Shown: piece by piece, positions 1-8,484 of the stretch
Position numbering within the stretch: the stretch's first letter is position 1
Layout of the letters: every line of letters begins with the position of its first letter
Source: Pseudomonas sp. FP1742
GTDB lineage: Bacteria; Pseudomonadota; Gammaproteobacteria; Pseudomonadales; Pseudomonadaceae
Direction of reading: 5' to 3'
Assembly (NCBI RefSeq): GCF_030687145.1
Contig: NZ_CP117460.1
Location: 2,418,001-2,482,000, forward strand
Length of the DNA stretch: 64,000 nt
Position numbers and translations under genes: made by a program
Notes under the pieces: generated by a model
Database searches by the model: none
Seen by the model: only the letters and a program-made list of their open reading frames with translations
What the model was told of the DNA's origin: nothing

Positions 1-954
1 CAGGCTCAGGCGATAGAAGCCATGGACATTCCACAGCCAGAGGTTGCTCAGCAACAACGGCAGCAACAGGATCGGTACCAGGCGTCGAATCAGTTTGTGG
101 CTGATCAGCGCAATCGCATACAGGCCATGGCGCCAAGGGTTCAGCAGTTCCCGGCGCTGGGCCAGGCTTTGCAGACCGCCGACAGTGACGCGCAGGCGCC
201 GGCGCCATTGTTTGTCGATCTCATCGACGCCCTGGTCGATCACCCGGGCTGTGGGCACATAGACAATGCGTTTGAACGCCACCGGCGCGCAGGTACTGAT
301 GAAGAAGTCGTCGTTGACCTCCGCCGGCACGTTCTGGAACAACTCGCGGCGCAGGGCGAGCAGGGCGCCGTCGGCGGAGACCATGCAGCCGGTGCGATTT
401 TCCACCATGCGCAGCCAGCCTTCGTAGTGCCGATACAGGCTGTCGCCCAGGCTCAGGCCCTGGCCCGCCACTGGGATCAACATGTGCCCTGCGCAGGCCC
501 CGACCTGTGGATCGGCCAAGGGCGCGAGCAACTGGCCGAGGGTGTCGGTCGACCATTGGTTGTCGGCATCGGTGAACACCAGAATCTCGCCGGTGCTCAG
601 GGCGACGCCGGCATTCAACGTGGCCGCCTTGCCTTGACGAGGCAGGTCGAGCACGCTGATGCGCGGGTCGCTGACCTTGTGGGCGCAGGCCACGGTGTCG
701 TCGGTGGAGCCGTCGCTGGCCAGAATGATCTGTAGCGAACGCGCCTGATAATCCTGGGCCAGCAGAATGCGCAGCTTCTCTTCGATGTATTGGGCCTCGT
801 TGTGCGCGGCGATGACGATGCTCACGTTCATGGGTTGTGCCGGCCCATGGCGCCGCGCGGGAAACCACGGCGCGAGCAGCGTCAGCAGCAGCGGGTAGCC
901 GAGCCAGGCATACACCGGCAATAACAGGCACCACCAGAAAATGAACTCAGCCAC
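1..954 (-). CDS. Family 2 glycosyltransferase with N-terminal membrane segment (3' end cut by window)
   Basis: The gene reads leftward off the window edge; 318 codons are visible. It starts with a hydrophobic segment (residues 2-30), then the GT2 start SIVIAAHNEAQYIEEKL, the DxD-type metal site FTDAD and a QWRRR motif typical of processive or membrane GT2 enzymes, followed by further hydrophobic sequence near the edge. I chose the GTG at 954 because it overlaps the stop of the upstream gene (GTGGCTGA) and includes the membrane segment; an internal ATG at 831 would remove it. By family, it transfers a sugar from a nucleotide-sugar donor to the lipid-linked repeat unit at the cytoplasmic face. 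It is the last visible gene of the exopolysaccharide operon; donor and acceptor cannot be read from sequence. Confidence 0.85.
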   Translation of the reverse strand, partial: MAEFIFWWCLLLPVYAWLGYPLLLTLLAPWFPARRHGPAQPMNVSIVIAAHNEAQYIEEKLRILLAQDYQARSLQIILASDGSTDDTVACAHKVSDPRISVLDLPRQGKAATLNAGVALSTGEILVFTDADNQWSTDTLGQLLAPLADPQVGACAGHMLIPVAGQGLSLGDSLYRHYEGWLRMVENRTGCMVSADGALLALRRELFQNVPAEVNDDFFISTCAPVAFKRIVYVPTARVIDQGVDEIDKQWRRRLRVTVGGLQSLAQRRELLNPWRHGLYAIALISHKLIRRLVPILLLPLLLSNLWLWNVHGFYRLSL

Positions 955-1915
955 GGGCGGGTCTCCTGGCATTCCAATGACAAAGGCTCAGGATGAGCGC
1001 CGCACCGACCAGGTGCAGACGCACCCAATGCAGACCCCACAGTTGCAGCATCAGGCGCAGGTCACGGTGTTTCAGGCTCTGGCGCAGGCTCAGGACCAGC
1101 GCCGGCAGGCTGGTGACGAACAGAATGAATAACGCCACTTGGGGGAAACCATTGAGCAGGACAGACAGCGCGATGAAATCCAGCCCCCAGATGCCGATCG
1201 AAAAGGCCGGGAAGCGCAGCAAGCGCAAACTCACACCGTGGGTGCGCAGCAGTTGCAGGAGACTGCCCTGGCGCCATAACTCCTTGCCCATCCACTCACG
1301 CCAGCTGCCTTCGTAACCCCAATGCAAGGCGACGCTTTGGTTGACCGCGAGCAACCGTGCGCCGGCTTCGCTAAGGCGCAGGGTGAACGCTTTGTCTTCG
1401 CCGGTGCGCAGGGTTTCGTCGAAGCCGCCGACCTTGTCGAACCAGCGGCGGCGCATCAGCAAGTTGGCGCTGGGCAGCCACTGCACCGGGTGCAAGGCGC
1501 AGGTGGTCGGGCGGGCCGTGCGGCGTTGCCAGGCCGTGGCGAACCATGGCGCCTGGACGGGCGTGTGCAAGTCCAGGGCGAGGACATCGGCGTGGCCGCC
1601 GGACTCGAGTTCGCACAGCCGTGTCAGCCAGTCTTCGGGCATCTCGATATCGGCATCGAGGAAGCCCAGCCATTGGCCAGTCGCCATCGCCGCCCCACGA
1701 TTGCGCAGGGCTCCGATCAGCAGGCCGGGCAGCACCAGCACCTGTGCGCCGAGCTGGCGGGCTATATGCGGTCCCTGGTCATCGGAGCCGTTATCGACCA
1801 CGATCAACTCGCATTCCAGCCCGGCGGCGTCGGCGGCTTTCTTTGCGGCGAGCAAGGTGCGACCGATGTGTCGGGCTTCGTTGTACATCGGGATCGCGAT
1901 GCTGATGCGGCTCAT
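947..1915 (-). CDS. Family 2 glycosyltransferase
   Basis: 322 residues. The N-terminus SRISIAIPMYNEARHIGRTL and the later GFLDADIEMPEDW (DxD) and GGFDETLRTGEDKAF segments are standard GT-A family 2 signatures; the ED pair in TGEDKAF fits the catalytic base region. A hydrophobic C-terminal stretch (about residues 245-310) suggests membrane association. The ATG overlaps the stop of the upstream polymerase gene by four bases, so translation is probably coupled. Its likely role is adding one sugar to the undecaprenyl-linked repeat unit of an exopolysaccharide. Sugar specificity is unknown. Confidence 0.88.
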   Translation of the reverse strand: MSRISIAIPMYNEARHIGRTLLAAKKAADAAGLECELIVVDNGSDDQGPHIARQLGAQVLVLPGLLIGALRNRGAAMATGQWLGFLDADIEMPEDWLTRLCELESGGHADVLALDLHTPVQAPWFATAWQRRTARPTTCALHPVQWLPSANLLMRRRWFDKVGGFDETLRTGEDKAFTLRLSEAGARLLAVNQSVALHWGYEGSWREWMGKELWRQGSLLQLLRTHGVSLRLLRFPAFSIGIWGLDFIALSVLLNGFPQVALFILFVTSLPALVLSLRQSLKHRDLRLMLQLWGLHWVRLHLVGAALILSLCHWNARRPARG

Positions 1916-3279
1916 GCCCTGGCCTCCGTCGGCGGGCGTTCTTCAGCCTTGAGGCGCAGCACCCAGGTCAGGGCGAGCATGATCCACAGGTATTTATGAT
2001 TCGGTGCGCTGAGGAACATCAAAAACAGGGTCAACGACAGATAACTGATGCCCAGGTGCGTGATCAGGTCGGCCTGTTCCCAATCCCGTCGCAGCATCCA
2101 GGCGTGACGGGCACGGACCAGGTTGTACACCCCAAGGCCGAGCATGCCGACGAACAACAACCCGGCGGGAATCCCAACTTCACTGAAGATTTCCATGTAG
2201 GTGTTGTGAGCGCGACGGTACAAGTCACCGGGCTTGCGGTTGGCGGAAAACACCTTGGCGTAACCGGAGGTGGCGTAGTGCAGCGGGAAGGTGCCGGGGC
2301 CGGAACCGAGTAACGGGTGCTCACGAATGATCTGGCTGCCGACCACAAGGTATGACGCGCGGCGGCCGAGGGATTCGTCCTGGCTTTTGGCGCCTTCTTT
2401 CAAGACGCTCAAGGACTGGATGCGCTTGAGGTAACCGGCCGGCATCGAATAGATCCCCACCGGGATCACGAGCGCAAGGCCGAGCATGGCAAAACCCAAG
2501 TGGCGCGGACGGATGCGTGGCAGCTGCGCGCGGTAGTGCCAGGCGCCGATCATCAAGCTGAGGAACAGCACCACCAGCCCGGAGCGGGAGTCGGTTTTGG
2601 TCATGCCGCCCAGCAGCATAATGCAGCAACCGCCCCAGAATAATCGGTGCCACAGGTTCTGGCTGCGGATCACCAGCAGCAGGGCCAACGGCACGGCGAA
2701 GGCGATCAGCAGGGCAAACGAGTTCGCGTCTTCCAGCAGCCCGGCCGCGCGGCCCTGGTCCTGATACTTGGTGGAGAACATGGCCAGCGCGCTGGTCGTA
2801 CTGACGCTGAGGGTCACCAACCGGGCGAACAGGTCGAGGTTCAACTCGCGGCCGATCAGCAAGGTGATCACAAACAGAATCAGGCCGACGCTCAGATCCC
2901 GCAGATGAGACTGGGACATGTCCATGCTGTCGGTATTGATCATGCTCAACCCGTACAACACCATGAACCCGATCAGGTAGCGCCAGATGTTGCTGCGCAG
3001 GCGTTCGGACGGAATCTGGTGAATGGCCAGTTGCAGCATCAGGATCAGTGCCAGCGAAGCACCGATGAACTTGGTGCCCGACAGCGCGTTGCCCTTGAAG
3101 AAACCTTCGAACGGCACCAGCGCCGCGATACCCAACAAACCCCAGGCGGGTTTTCGGTACAGCACCGCGACGGCCACCAGGCCCAGCACCGCACCGGGTG
3201 CCAGATAGGGGTAAGGACTGGCCAGCAAACCGAGGCAGACCAGGGCGAGCAGACTGACGATCGAGAGCGGAAAGATCAC
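1912..3279 (-). CDS. O-antigen ligase/polymerase family membrane protein (Wzy/WaaL-like)
   Basis: 455 residues, almost entirely hydrophobic with roughly ten to twelve predicted membrane spans. Near residues 325-370 it carries GSGPGTFPLHY followed by the HNTYMEIFSEVGIPAGLL motif typical of the Wzy_C / O-antigen ligase family. Within an exopolysaccharide operon containing a Wzz-type protein, polymerisation of repeat units in the periplasm is the likely role rather than ligation to lipid A. It begins with GTG at 3279, whose GTGA overlaps the stop of the preceding glycosyltransferase gene, so translational coupling is expected. Confidence 0.85.
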   Translation of the reverse strand: MIFPLSIVSLLALVCLGLLASPYPYLAPGAVLGLVAVAVLYRKPAWGLLGIAALVPFEGFFKGNALSGTKFIGASLALILMLQLAIHQIPSERLRSNIWRYLIGFMVLYGLSMINTDSMDMSQSHLRDLSVGLILFVITLLIGRELNLDLFARLVTLSVSTTSALAMFSTKYQDQGRAAGLLEDANSFALLIAFAVPLALLLVIRSQNLWHRLFWGGCCIMLLGGMTKTDSRSGLVVLFLSLMIGAWHYRAQLPRIRPRHLGFAMLGLALVIPVGIYSMPAGYLKRIQSLSVLKEGAKSQDESLGRRASYLVVGSQIIREHPLLGSGPGTFPLHYATSGYAKVFSANRKPGDLYRRAHNTYMEIFSEVGIPAGLLFVGMLGLGVYNLVRARHAWMLRRDWEQADLITHLGISYLSLTLFLMFLSAPNHKYLWIMLALTWVLRLKAEERPPTEARA

Positions 3280-4367
3280 GCGCGTGCCTCCCGTGCAGTA
3301 CGGATATAAAGCTGCGACCAGCGTTCGGCCAAAGCCTTCAGGTCGTAACGTTCCAATTGCGTATGTCTTGCGTTGTCGATCAGTTCGCGGGCCAGTGCCG
3401 GCTCACTCAGCAGCGTGTCGAGCTGCCGGGCGAGGGCGGCGCTGTTGGTGGGTGTCGCCAGCAGGCCGTTGTGCCGGTGCTCCAGCACATCGGGAATCCC
3501 GCCGACACTGAATGCCACCACAGGCACTCCGGCCTGCATCGCCTCGAGCAAAATCATCGGCGAGCCCTCGGTGCGCGAGCTGATCACCAGCGCATCGAGT
3601 TGCGGCCACCAGCGGTTCATGTCGGTCTGGTAACCCGGCAGGGTGATGCGGTTGTGTAGGCCGGCAGCGGTAATTCGCGCCAGCAGGCTTTCCCGTTCCG
3701 GGCCGTCGCCGAGCATCACGGCGTCCAGTTGCGGGTGTCGCTGACACAGCGGAATCAGCGCATCGAGAAACAGGTCCGGGCCTTTTTCATGGCTCAGCCG
3801 CCCGACGTAGCCCGCCAGCCAGCGCGGGTGTCTGGCATCGTGGGGCAGCAGGCCGTTGACCGGTGGCAGACCATTGGGAATCACTTGCAGTTTCTCCGTC
3901 CGAACACTGGCCTGGCGGTGCAGCACCGCGATGCTTTCGGCCACGCAAACCACCCGATTCACTGATGCCGTGCGGCACAGTTGCAGGCTCAGCCAGCCGT
4001 AGAAGCGTTGCTTGCGACTGCGTGGCGTGAAGCCGTGCTGGGTAATCACCAACGGCAAGCCCAGCAACGTCGCGCCGATCCAGCCGAACAACAGCCCCTT
4101 GAAGTTGTGCGTATTGATCAGCGGCTGTTCAGCCCGCCGCTGACGTAAATGACCCAGTAATTGCCCCAGTCCCGCGAAAGCGCGGCAGTCGATCCCGGCG
4201 TCGCGAAACCGATCGATCAGGTCTGGCGGTGCATCCAGAAACAGCACCTGGTGCTTGCCCGGCGTTGCCAGGCAATGGTCGAGCAACATCCGCTCAGCGC
4301 CATAAAAGCCGCCGCTGCTGATCAAATGCATGATCGGCAGCGCGCTGGCGTTGAGCGGCGCGTTCAA
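3276..4367 (-). CDS. Family 4 glycosyltransferase
   Basis: A GT-B fold enzyme of about 363 residues. The N-terminus contains MHLISSGGFYGAERMLLDH and the C-terminal half has YVGRLSHEKGPDLFLDAL and SRTEGSPMILLEAMQAGVPV, the donor-binding E-x7-E signature of GT4. I chose TTG at 4367 because it makes a four-base TTGA overlap with the stop of the upstream gene, like the other joints in this operon; alternatives are TTG at 4379 and ATG at 4331 (start of MHLISSGG). It probably adds a hexose to the repeat unit of the operon's polysaccharide. Confidence 0.85.
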   Translation of the reverse strand: MNAPLNASALPIMHLISSGGFYGAERMLLDHCLATPGKHQVLFLDAPPDLIDRFRDAGIDCRAFAGLGQLLGHLRQRRAEQPLINTHNFKGLLFGWIGATLLGLPLVITQHGFTPRSRKQRFYGWLSLQLCRTASVNRVVCVAESIAVLHRQASVRTEKLQVIPNGLPPVNGLLPHDARHPRWLAGYVGRLSHEKGPDLFLDALIPLCQRHPQLDAVMLGDGPERESLLARITAAGLHNRITLPGYQTDMNRWWPQLDALVISSRTEGSPMILLEAMQAGVPVVAFSVGGIPDVLEHRHNGLLATPTNSAALARQLDTLLSEPALARELIDNARHTQLERYDLKALAERWSQLYIRTAREARA

Positions 4368-5959
4368 TGCTGCACCCAATATACGAAGCTGGGCACGGTC
4401 CAGTTCTTGTGCGGATTGTTCGGCAGGGCGTTCTGATCGTTGATCACCAACAGCACCGGCAAGCCCAGTTCGTGGCTGATTTGCGCTGGATGCTTGAAGC
4501 GGTGATCGAAGAACTCACGCACGTAGACGAAGGCAATCGCCAGCAGCAGACCGGTCAGCATCCCGAACGGAATGATCAGCAGCGGTTTGGGAAATGCCGC
4601 CTCGGTCGGTTCGAACGGTGGGCTGAGCACCTTGGCGTTGGACAAGTCGCTGTCCAGCGCGCGGGCGGTGCTGCTTTCGGCAAAGCGCTGGGCGTAGGTG
4701 GAGAACGCCGCGTGCAAGGCATTGATCTCGGTGTCCATCTGCGCCAGCTTGCTCTGGGCTACTTGCAACTGGTGGATGCGGTCCTTGAAGTCGGCGATGC
4801 GCGCGGTTTTCTGCTTGATCACCGAGGTGACAATCGCCAGGTCGTTGGTACGCTCCTGAATCCGGTTGCTGACGATCTTCAGGAACTGCTGGCGGGTGCG
4901 GGTGATTTGCTCGCGGGCCAGCAGCATCGGTTCGCTGCCCGGCTGGAAGACCGCCAGGTCGTTCATGTAGCGGCTGACCTGCGTCGTCAGTTGTTCACCC
5001 AGTTGCCGGATCTCCCGGTCTTCGAAGGCAATGTTGTCCACCGTGGTGGTGAAGGTGAAGGGGAAGGTGTAGTCGTTGAGCCGAGAGGTATTGGTGGCTG
5101 CCGCCAGGGCGGTTTTCAGGTAGTCGAGCCAACGTTGGCTTTGCAGCAGGCGATCCTGATACAGCGTCAGGGCCTGCTCCTCGGTATTGATGGCGTTGAG
5201 GCGGAAGGTGATCTCTTCCTTCGGATCGGATGAGCCGACGCCTTCAAGCAATGCCAACCGGGTGCCTTCCAGGCCATCGAGACGCACCTGATACTGCTTC
5301 TTCTTGGTTTCGTAGAAGCTCTGTGGCAGGTCGATCGATTGCAATTCCTGGCGGCTGGCCAGGTAGTTTTGCAGCAGTGTGGCGACAAACCGGGTGCCCT
5401 GGGTCGGATCGCCAAAGCTGTAGACAATGGAGATCACGTTGGAACCGGGCAAGGTCTCGATCTTCAGGTTATCGATGGCGTCCTGGGTGAAGGTATCCAG
5501 GGAGGTGTCCCGCACCGGATCGGTTGCAAGCCCGAACGCATCGCGCACCGGATTGATCACGTACTGGCGCAAGGGGGTGCTCACGAAACGTTTGACCGGT
5601 TCGGCCACCAGTTTACTGAAGACCCCGGCATTGGGCGTGTACTCGCCTTTGGCCTGCAGGTCACTGATGGTCTGACGGATCAGGGCCGGCGAGCGCAGGA
5701 TATTGCTCTCGGTTTCCATGTCGGCCAGTGACGGCGGAATGAACGAGGCATCACCTTGGGTCAGGGACGTGGTGGCGTCTCCCTGGGAGAGTTTTTTGGA
5801 CTGCACGATCACCTGCGCGGTGATATCGAAGCTCTGTTTGAGCATCATCGGCAGGAGCAGGGCAATCACTGCAAAGACCAGGAAGACTCGCTTCACCAAC
5901 TGCTTGTTGGCGAAGAAGATCCTGAAGAACTCATGCAGGTAGTTTTCCTTTGGATTCAT
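4364..5959 (-). CDS. Wzz/GumC-type polysaccharide co-polymerase
   Basis: 531 residues. There is one membrane span near the N-terminus (residues about 24-43), a long periplasmic region with extended helical sequence rich in Q, L, E and R (about 215-430) likely to form coiled coil, and a second span near residues 470-492 followed by a short cytoplasmic tail. This is the polysaccharide co-polymerase layout: inner-membrane protein controlling chain length and bridging the Wzy polymerase to the outer-membrane exporter. It lacks a fused C-terminal ATPase; the separate ATPase at 7023-7667 may be its partner. Start ATG is preceded by AGGTGA in a good Shine-Dalgarno position. Confidence 0.88.
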   Translation of the reverse strand: MNPKENYLHEFFRIFFANKQLVKRVFLVFAVIALLLPMMLKQSFDITAQVIVQSKKLSQGDATTSLTQGDASFIPPSLADMETESNILRSPALIRQTISDLQAKGEYTPNAGVFSKLVAEPVKRFVSTPLRQYVINPVRDAFGLATDPVRDTSLDTFTQDAIDNLKIETLPGSNVISIVYSFGDPTQGTRFVATLLQNYLASRQELQSIDLPQSFYETKKKQYQVRLDGLEGTRLALLEGVGSSDPKEEITFRLNAINTEEQALTLYQDRLLQSQRWLDYLKTALAAATNTSRLNDYTFPFTFTTTVDNIAFEDREIRQLGEQLTTQVSRYMNDLAVFQPGSEPMLLAREQITRTRQQFLKIVSNRIQERTNDLAIVTSVIKQKTARIADFKDRIHQLQVAQSKLAQMDTEINALHAAFSTYAQRFAESSTARALDSDLSNAKVLSPPFEPTEAAFPKPLLIIPFGMLTGLLLAIAFVYVREFFDHRFKHPAQISHELGLPVLLVINDQNALPNNPHKNWTVPSFVYWVQH

Positions 5960-5976
5960 GATCGGTCACCTGAGAG

Positions 5977-6999
5977 TTAGTTGCTGCTGCCTTTGTTGTC
6001 GACGCGGTAGGCGAAACTGAAGCCCACCCCCTGAAACAACACCACGTCCGCCAGTTGCCGTGCCAGTTCACCGGCGCTGGCCAGTTTGGTCTTGGGCACG
6101 TAGAGCATGTCGTCCGGTTGCAGGTAAGCAATTTGCGACGCGTCACCGGACAAGGCTTTCTCCACGTCGTAGTGCACGGCCTGCACCTGGTTGCCGTTGC
6201 GGCGCATGATCACCACCGAATCGAGCCGGGCCTTGACGTTGGTGCCACGGGCCAGGGTCAACGCTTCGAGCACCGAGACCGGCCGGCGAATCGGGTAGGA
6301 GCCCGGTTGCGCGACTTCACCCAGCACATAGATTTCGTTGCCTGATGTGGACTTGAGCATGACGTCGACGCTCATCCGCCCCGGCAATTTTGCGTAACGC
6401 TGATTGAGGAATGTTTCCAGTTGGTTCACGGTCATGCCTTGCAGCGGTACGGAGCCGATTTCCGGAAAACTCGCATAGCCGTCGTTGCCCACGGTGATCT
6501 CCCGGCTCATGCCGGTGGCGGGGTGATTCAGGGCACTCTTGAGGTTCTGCTCGTTGCTCAGCGGGCTGGTGACCAGCACCGTCAGCTGATTACGATTGGG
6601 CTGGAACAGGGCTTTGCGCTCATAGGCGCGCTGGATTTCCTGCCGTGCTTCGACCGAGGTCAGCCCGGCGATTTTCACCGATGTATTGGCCCCCGGCAGT
6701 TCGATGGTGCCGTCGGGCAGCACCAGTTGAGTGCCGTTGAGCTGGCTGGCGGCGGTGAAGTTCAGGGCAACCTGGTCACCGGACTGAATGCGGTAAGCCT
6801 CCGAGCCACTGGTGCTGACATGGAAGATCACGTCCAGCACGTCCTTGGGCCGCAAGGTCTGTTCGACCTTGGGCATATCGGTGGCCTGGGCATTGGCCGG
6901 TTCGGCCGTGAGGATCTGCACCGGCATGTTCTGTGTTTCATTGGTGCTGGAGCAACCTGCGAGCGGCAGCAACAGCAGGACAAGCATTTTGGCGTTCAT
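5977..6999 (-). CDS. Polysaccharide biosynthesis/export lipoprotein (Wza/GumB-like)
   Basis: 340 residues from the ATG at 6999, which follows AAAGGA. The start gives a short lipoprotein signal with lipobox LAGC (Cys about residue 16). Next come a Poly_export domain (LRPKDVLDVIFH, YRIQSGDQVALNF) and SLBB-type repeats (EIYVLGEVAQPGSYPIRRPVSVLEALTLARG). This family forms the outer-membrane channel for capsule or exopolysaccharide. A longer frame extends upstream to 7158, but it lacks a Shine-Dalgarno and would bury the lipobox, so I did not use it. It lies between the co-polymerase and ATPase genes of the same operon. Confidence 0.9.
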   Translation of the reverse strand: MNAKMLVLLLLPLAGCSSTNETQNMPVQILTAEPANAQATDMPKVEQTLRPKDVLDVIFHVSTSGSEAYRIQSGDQVALNFTAASQLNGTQLVLPDGTIELPGANTSVKIAGLTSVEARQEIQRAYERKALFQPNRNQLTVLVTSPLSNEQNLKSALNHPATGMSREITVGNDGYASFPEIGSVPLQGMTVNQLETFLNQRYAKLPGRMSVDVMLKSTSGNEIYVLGEVAQPGSYPIRRPVSVLEALTLARGTNVKARLDSVVIMRRNGNQVQAVHYDVEKALSGDASQIAYLQPDDMLYVPKTKLASAGELARQLADVVLFQGVGFSFAYRVDNKGSSN

Positions 7000-7022
7000 G
7001 GCGTCATCCTTTCTGCGGTTAC

Positions 7023-7667
7023 TTACAGGTTTTTGTAGAGCCATTTGGGCATGTAGTACTTGCGCCGGTTGAAGACGCTGCCCACCAGTTTCGCGCCGGC
7101 CTGGGTCAAGCGCTTGGCCGCGGCCTGGGCCACTTCCCAGCGAGTGTCTTCGGCGCACACCACCATGATCACGCCGTCTACCAGGGTGCTGATGACCAGG
7201 GTGTCGACGGCCGAATACACCGCGTCGCCGTCGATCACCACAAAGCGATACAGATCACCCAGTTGCTTGAGCAGCGGGCTCAGTTGTTCGGCTGTCAGGT
7301 GCTCGGCGCCGCGGATGTGCCGCCCGTTCGGCAGGATGTGGAAGGGCAGGCTGGAGACGTTCACCAGGCAGTCCTGCAGCAGCGGCGGGGAGGCGTTGAA
7401 CAGCAGGTCGCGAAAGCCGCGCTCTTTGGTCAACCCAAGCTGTTGCGTGAGGTTGCTCTCCGACTGACTGGCGTCTACCAGCAACACCGGGCCGCCGCTC
7501 ATGGACGCCAGTTGGCTGGCCAGCGCCACGGCGCTGGTGGTGGTGCCCGCGCCTGCATTGGCGGAGGTCAGGAAGAGGATCCGCAGATCCAGGTCGAGCA
7601 CGGTCGAGGTCAGGTTGGACTCGCTCGGGCTGGCGATGGTCAGGCTTTTATTCGATGAACCGTCCAT
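7023..7667 (-). CDS. BY-kinase/CpsD-like ATPase with degenerate Walker A
   Basis: 214 residues of the ParA/MinD-CpsD fold: a P-loop region at residues about 34-45 (SANAGAGTTTSAVALA), a Walker A'-like VLLVDASQSES, and a Walker B-like RFVVIDGDAVYSAVD. In active bacterial tyrosine kinases the P-loop reads GxGKS/T; here the lysine position is threonine (GAGTTT) and the usual D-x-P-P Walker B element is missing. The tail RRKYYMPKWLYKNL has three tyrosines but is not a classic tyrosine cluster. The start lies immediately after the stop of the sugar transferase gene. It may be a regulatory pseudo-kinase for the adjacent co-polymerase; nucleotide binding needs testing. Confidence 0.75.
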   Translation of the reverse strand: MDGSSNKSLTIASPSESNLTSTVLDLDLRILFLTSANAGAGTTTSAVALASQLASMSGGPVLLVDASQSESNLTQQLGLTKERGFRDLLFNASPPLLQDCLVNVSSLPFHILPNGRHIRGAEHLTAEQLSPLLKQLGDLYRFVVIDGDAVYSAVDTLVISTLVDGVIMVVCAEDTRWEVAQAAAKRLTQAGAKLVGSVFNRRKYYMPKWLYKNL

Positions 7668-8414
7668 TTAACTCGCTCCGTGGCCGCTGAATACTTTGAA
7701 GGGGGTTTTCAATAGAATCTTCAGATCAAGCAAGAAGCTCTGCTCGGCGATATAGCTGAGGTCCAACTCAACGCGCTGGTCGAAGTCGATATTGCTGCGC
7801 CCGGAGATCTGCCACAGGCCGGTCATGCCGGGATAGATGCTCAGGCGTGCAAGGTGATTGTCCTTGTAGCGATAGGCGTTGAACGAGGTCGGTCGCGGAC
7901 CGACCAAACGCATGTCGCCGCTGACCACATTGATCAGGTTGGGCAATTCATCGAGGCTGCTGCGCCGCAGAAAGCCACCGATAGGAGTAATCCGCGGGTC
8001 GTCGTCGATCTTGAAATCGATGGCATCGGCACCGTGCTTGTTGAGGTGGCGCAGGGACTCCTTGAGCTCCTCGGCGTTGGCTACCATGGTGCGGAACTTG
8101 TACATGCCGAACATGCGGCCGCGGTAACCGGTGCGTTGCTGCACGAACATCACGGGCCCCGGGCTGCTGAACTTGATCACCAGCGCCAGGCCCAGCAGCA
8201 CAGGGGAGATCACCAGTAAAATCACCAGTGCACCGAGGCAGGCGAGTACCCGATTGGTTCGCGACAGGGTCCAGGGCCGACCGCCATCGCGGCCGGTCAC
8301 CCAGCCGCGCCCCTGCATGTGGATCGCTCTGTCGAGGCGCATTCGATGCTCGGGATCCAGGCGTTTGTCCCGCAGCATGTGATTAAGCAACACGCCTTTT
8401 TCATGTCCAGTCAT
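7668..8414 (-). CDS. Undecaprenyl-phosphate sugar-1-phosphate transferase (priming enzyme)
   Basis: 248 residues with the complete bacterial sugar transferase domain (PF02397): one membrane hairpin segment (about 58-80), then QQRTGYRGRMFGMYKFRTM, SLDELPNLINVVSGDMRLVGPRP and YPGMTGLWQISGRS. It lacks the large four-helix N-terminal domain of WbaP and so resembles the compact PglC-like form with an N-terminal extension. It starts polysaccharide synthesis by moving a sugar-1-phosphate from a UDP-sugar to undecaprenyl phosphate. The start ATG follows GGAGGA. Whether it transfers glucose or galactose cannot be read from sequence. Confidence 0.9.
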   Translation of the reverse strand: MTGHEKGVLLNHMLRDKRLDPEHRMRLDRAIHMQGRGWVTGRDGGRPWTLSRTNRVLACLGALVILLVISPVLLGLALVIKFSSPGPVMFVQQRTGYRGRMFGMYKFRTMVANAEELKESLRHLNKHGADAIDFKIDDDPRITPIGGFLRRSSLDELPNLINVVSGDMRLVGPRPTSFNAYRYKDNHLARLSIYPGMTGLWQISGRSNIDFDQRVELDLSYIAEQSFLLDLKILLKTPFKVFSGHGAS

Positions 8415-8484
8415 AGAGTCCTCCGCTGAAGCCCGGCCACGGATGGCGAGTGGGCACTGCGCAGTGGGTAGTCGTCACGGATCT

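Noticed and set aside
221..934. 237-codon minus-strand frame near the left edge
   Set aside because: Out-of-frame shadow of the GT2 gene, whose motifs lie in another minus-strand frame running off the edge.
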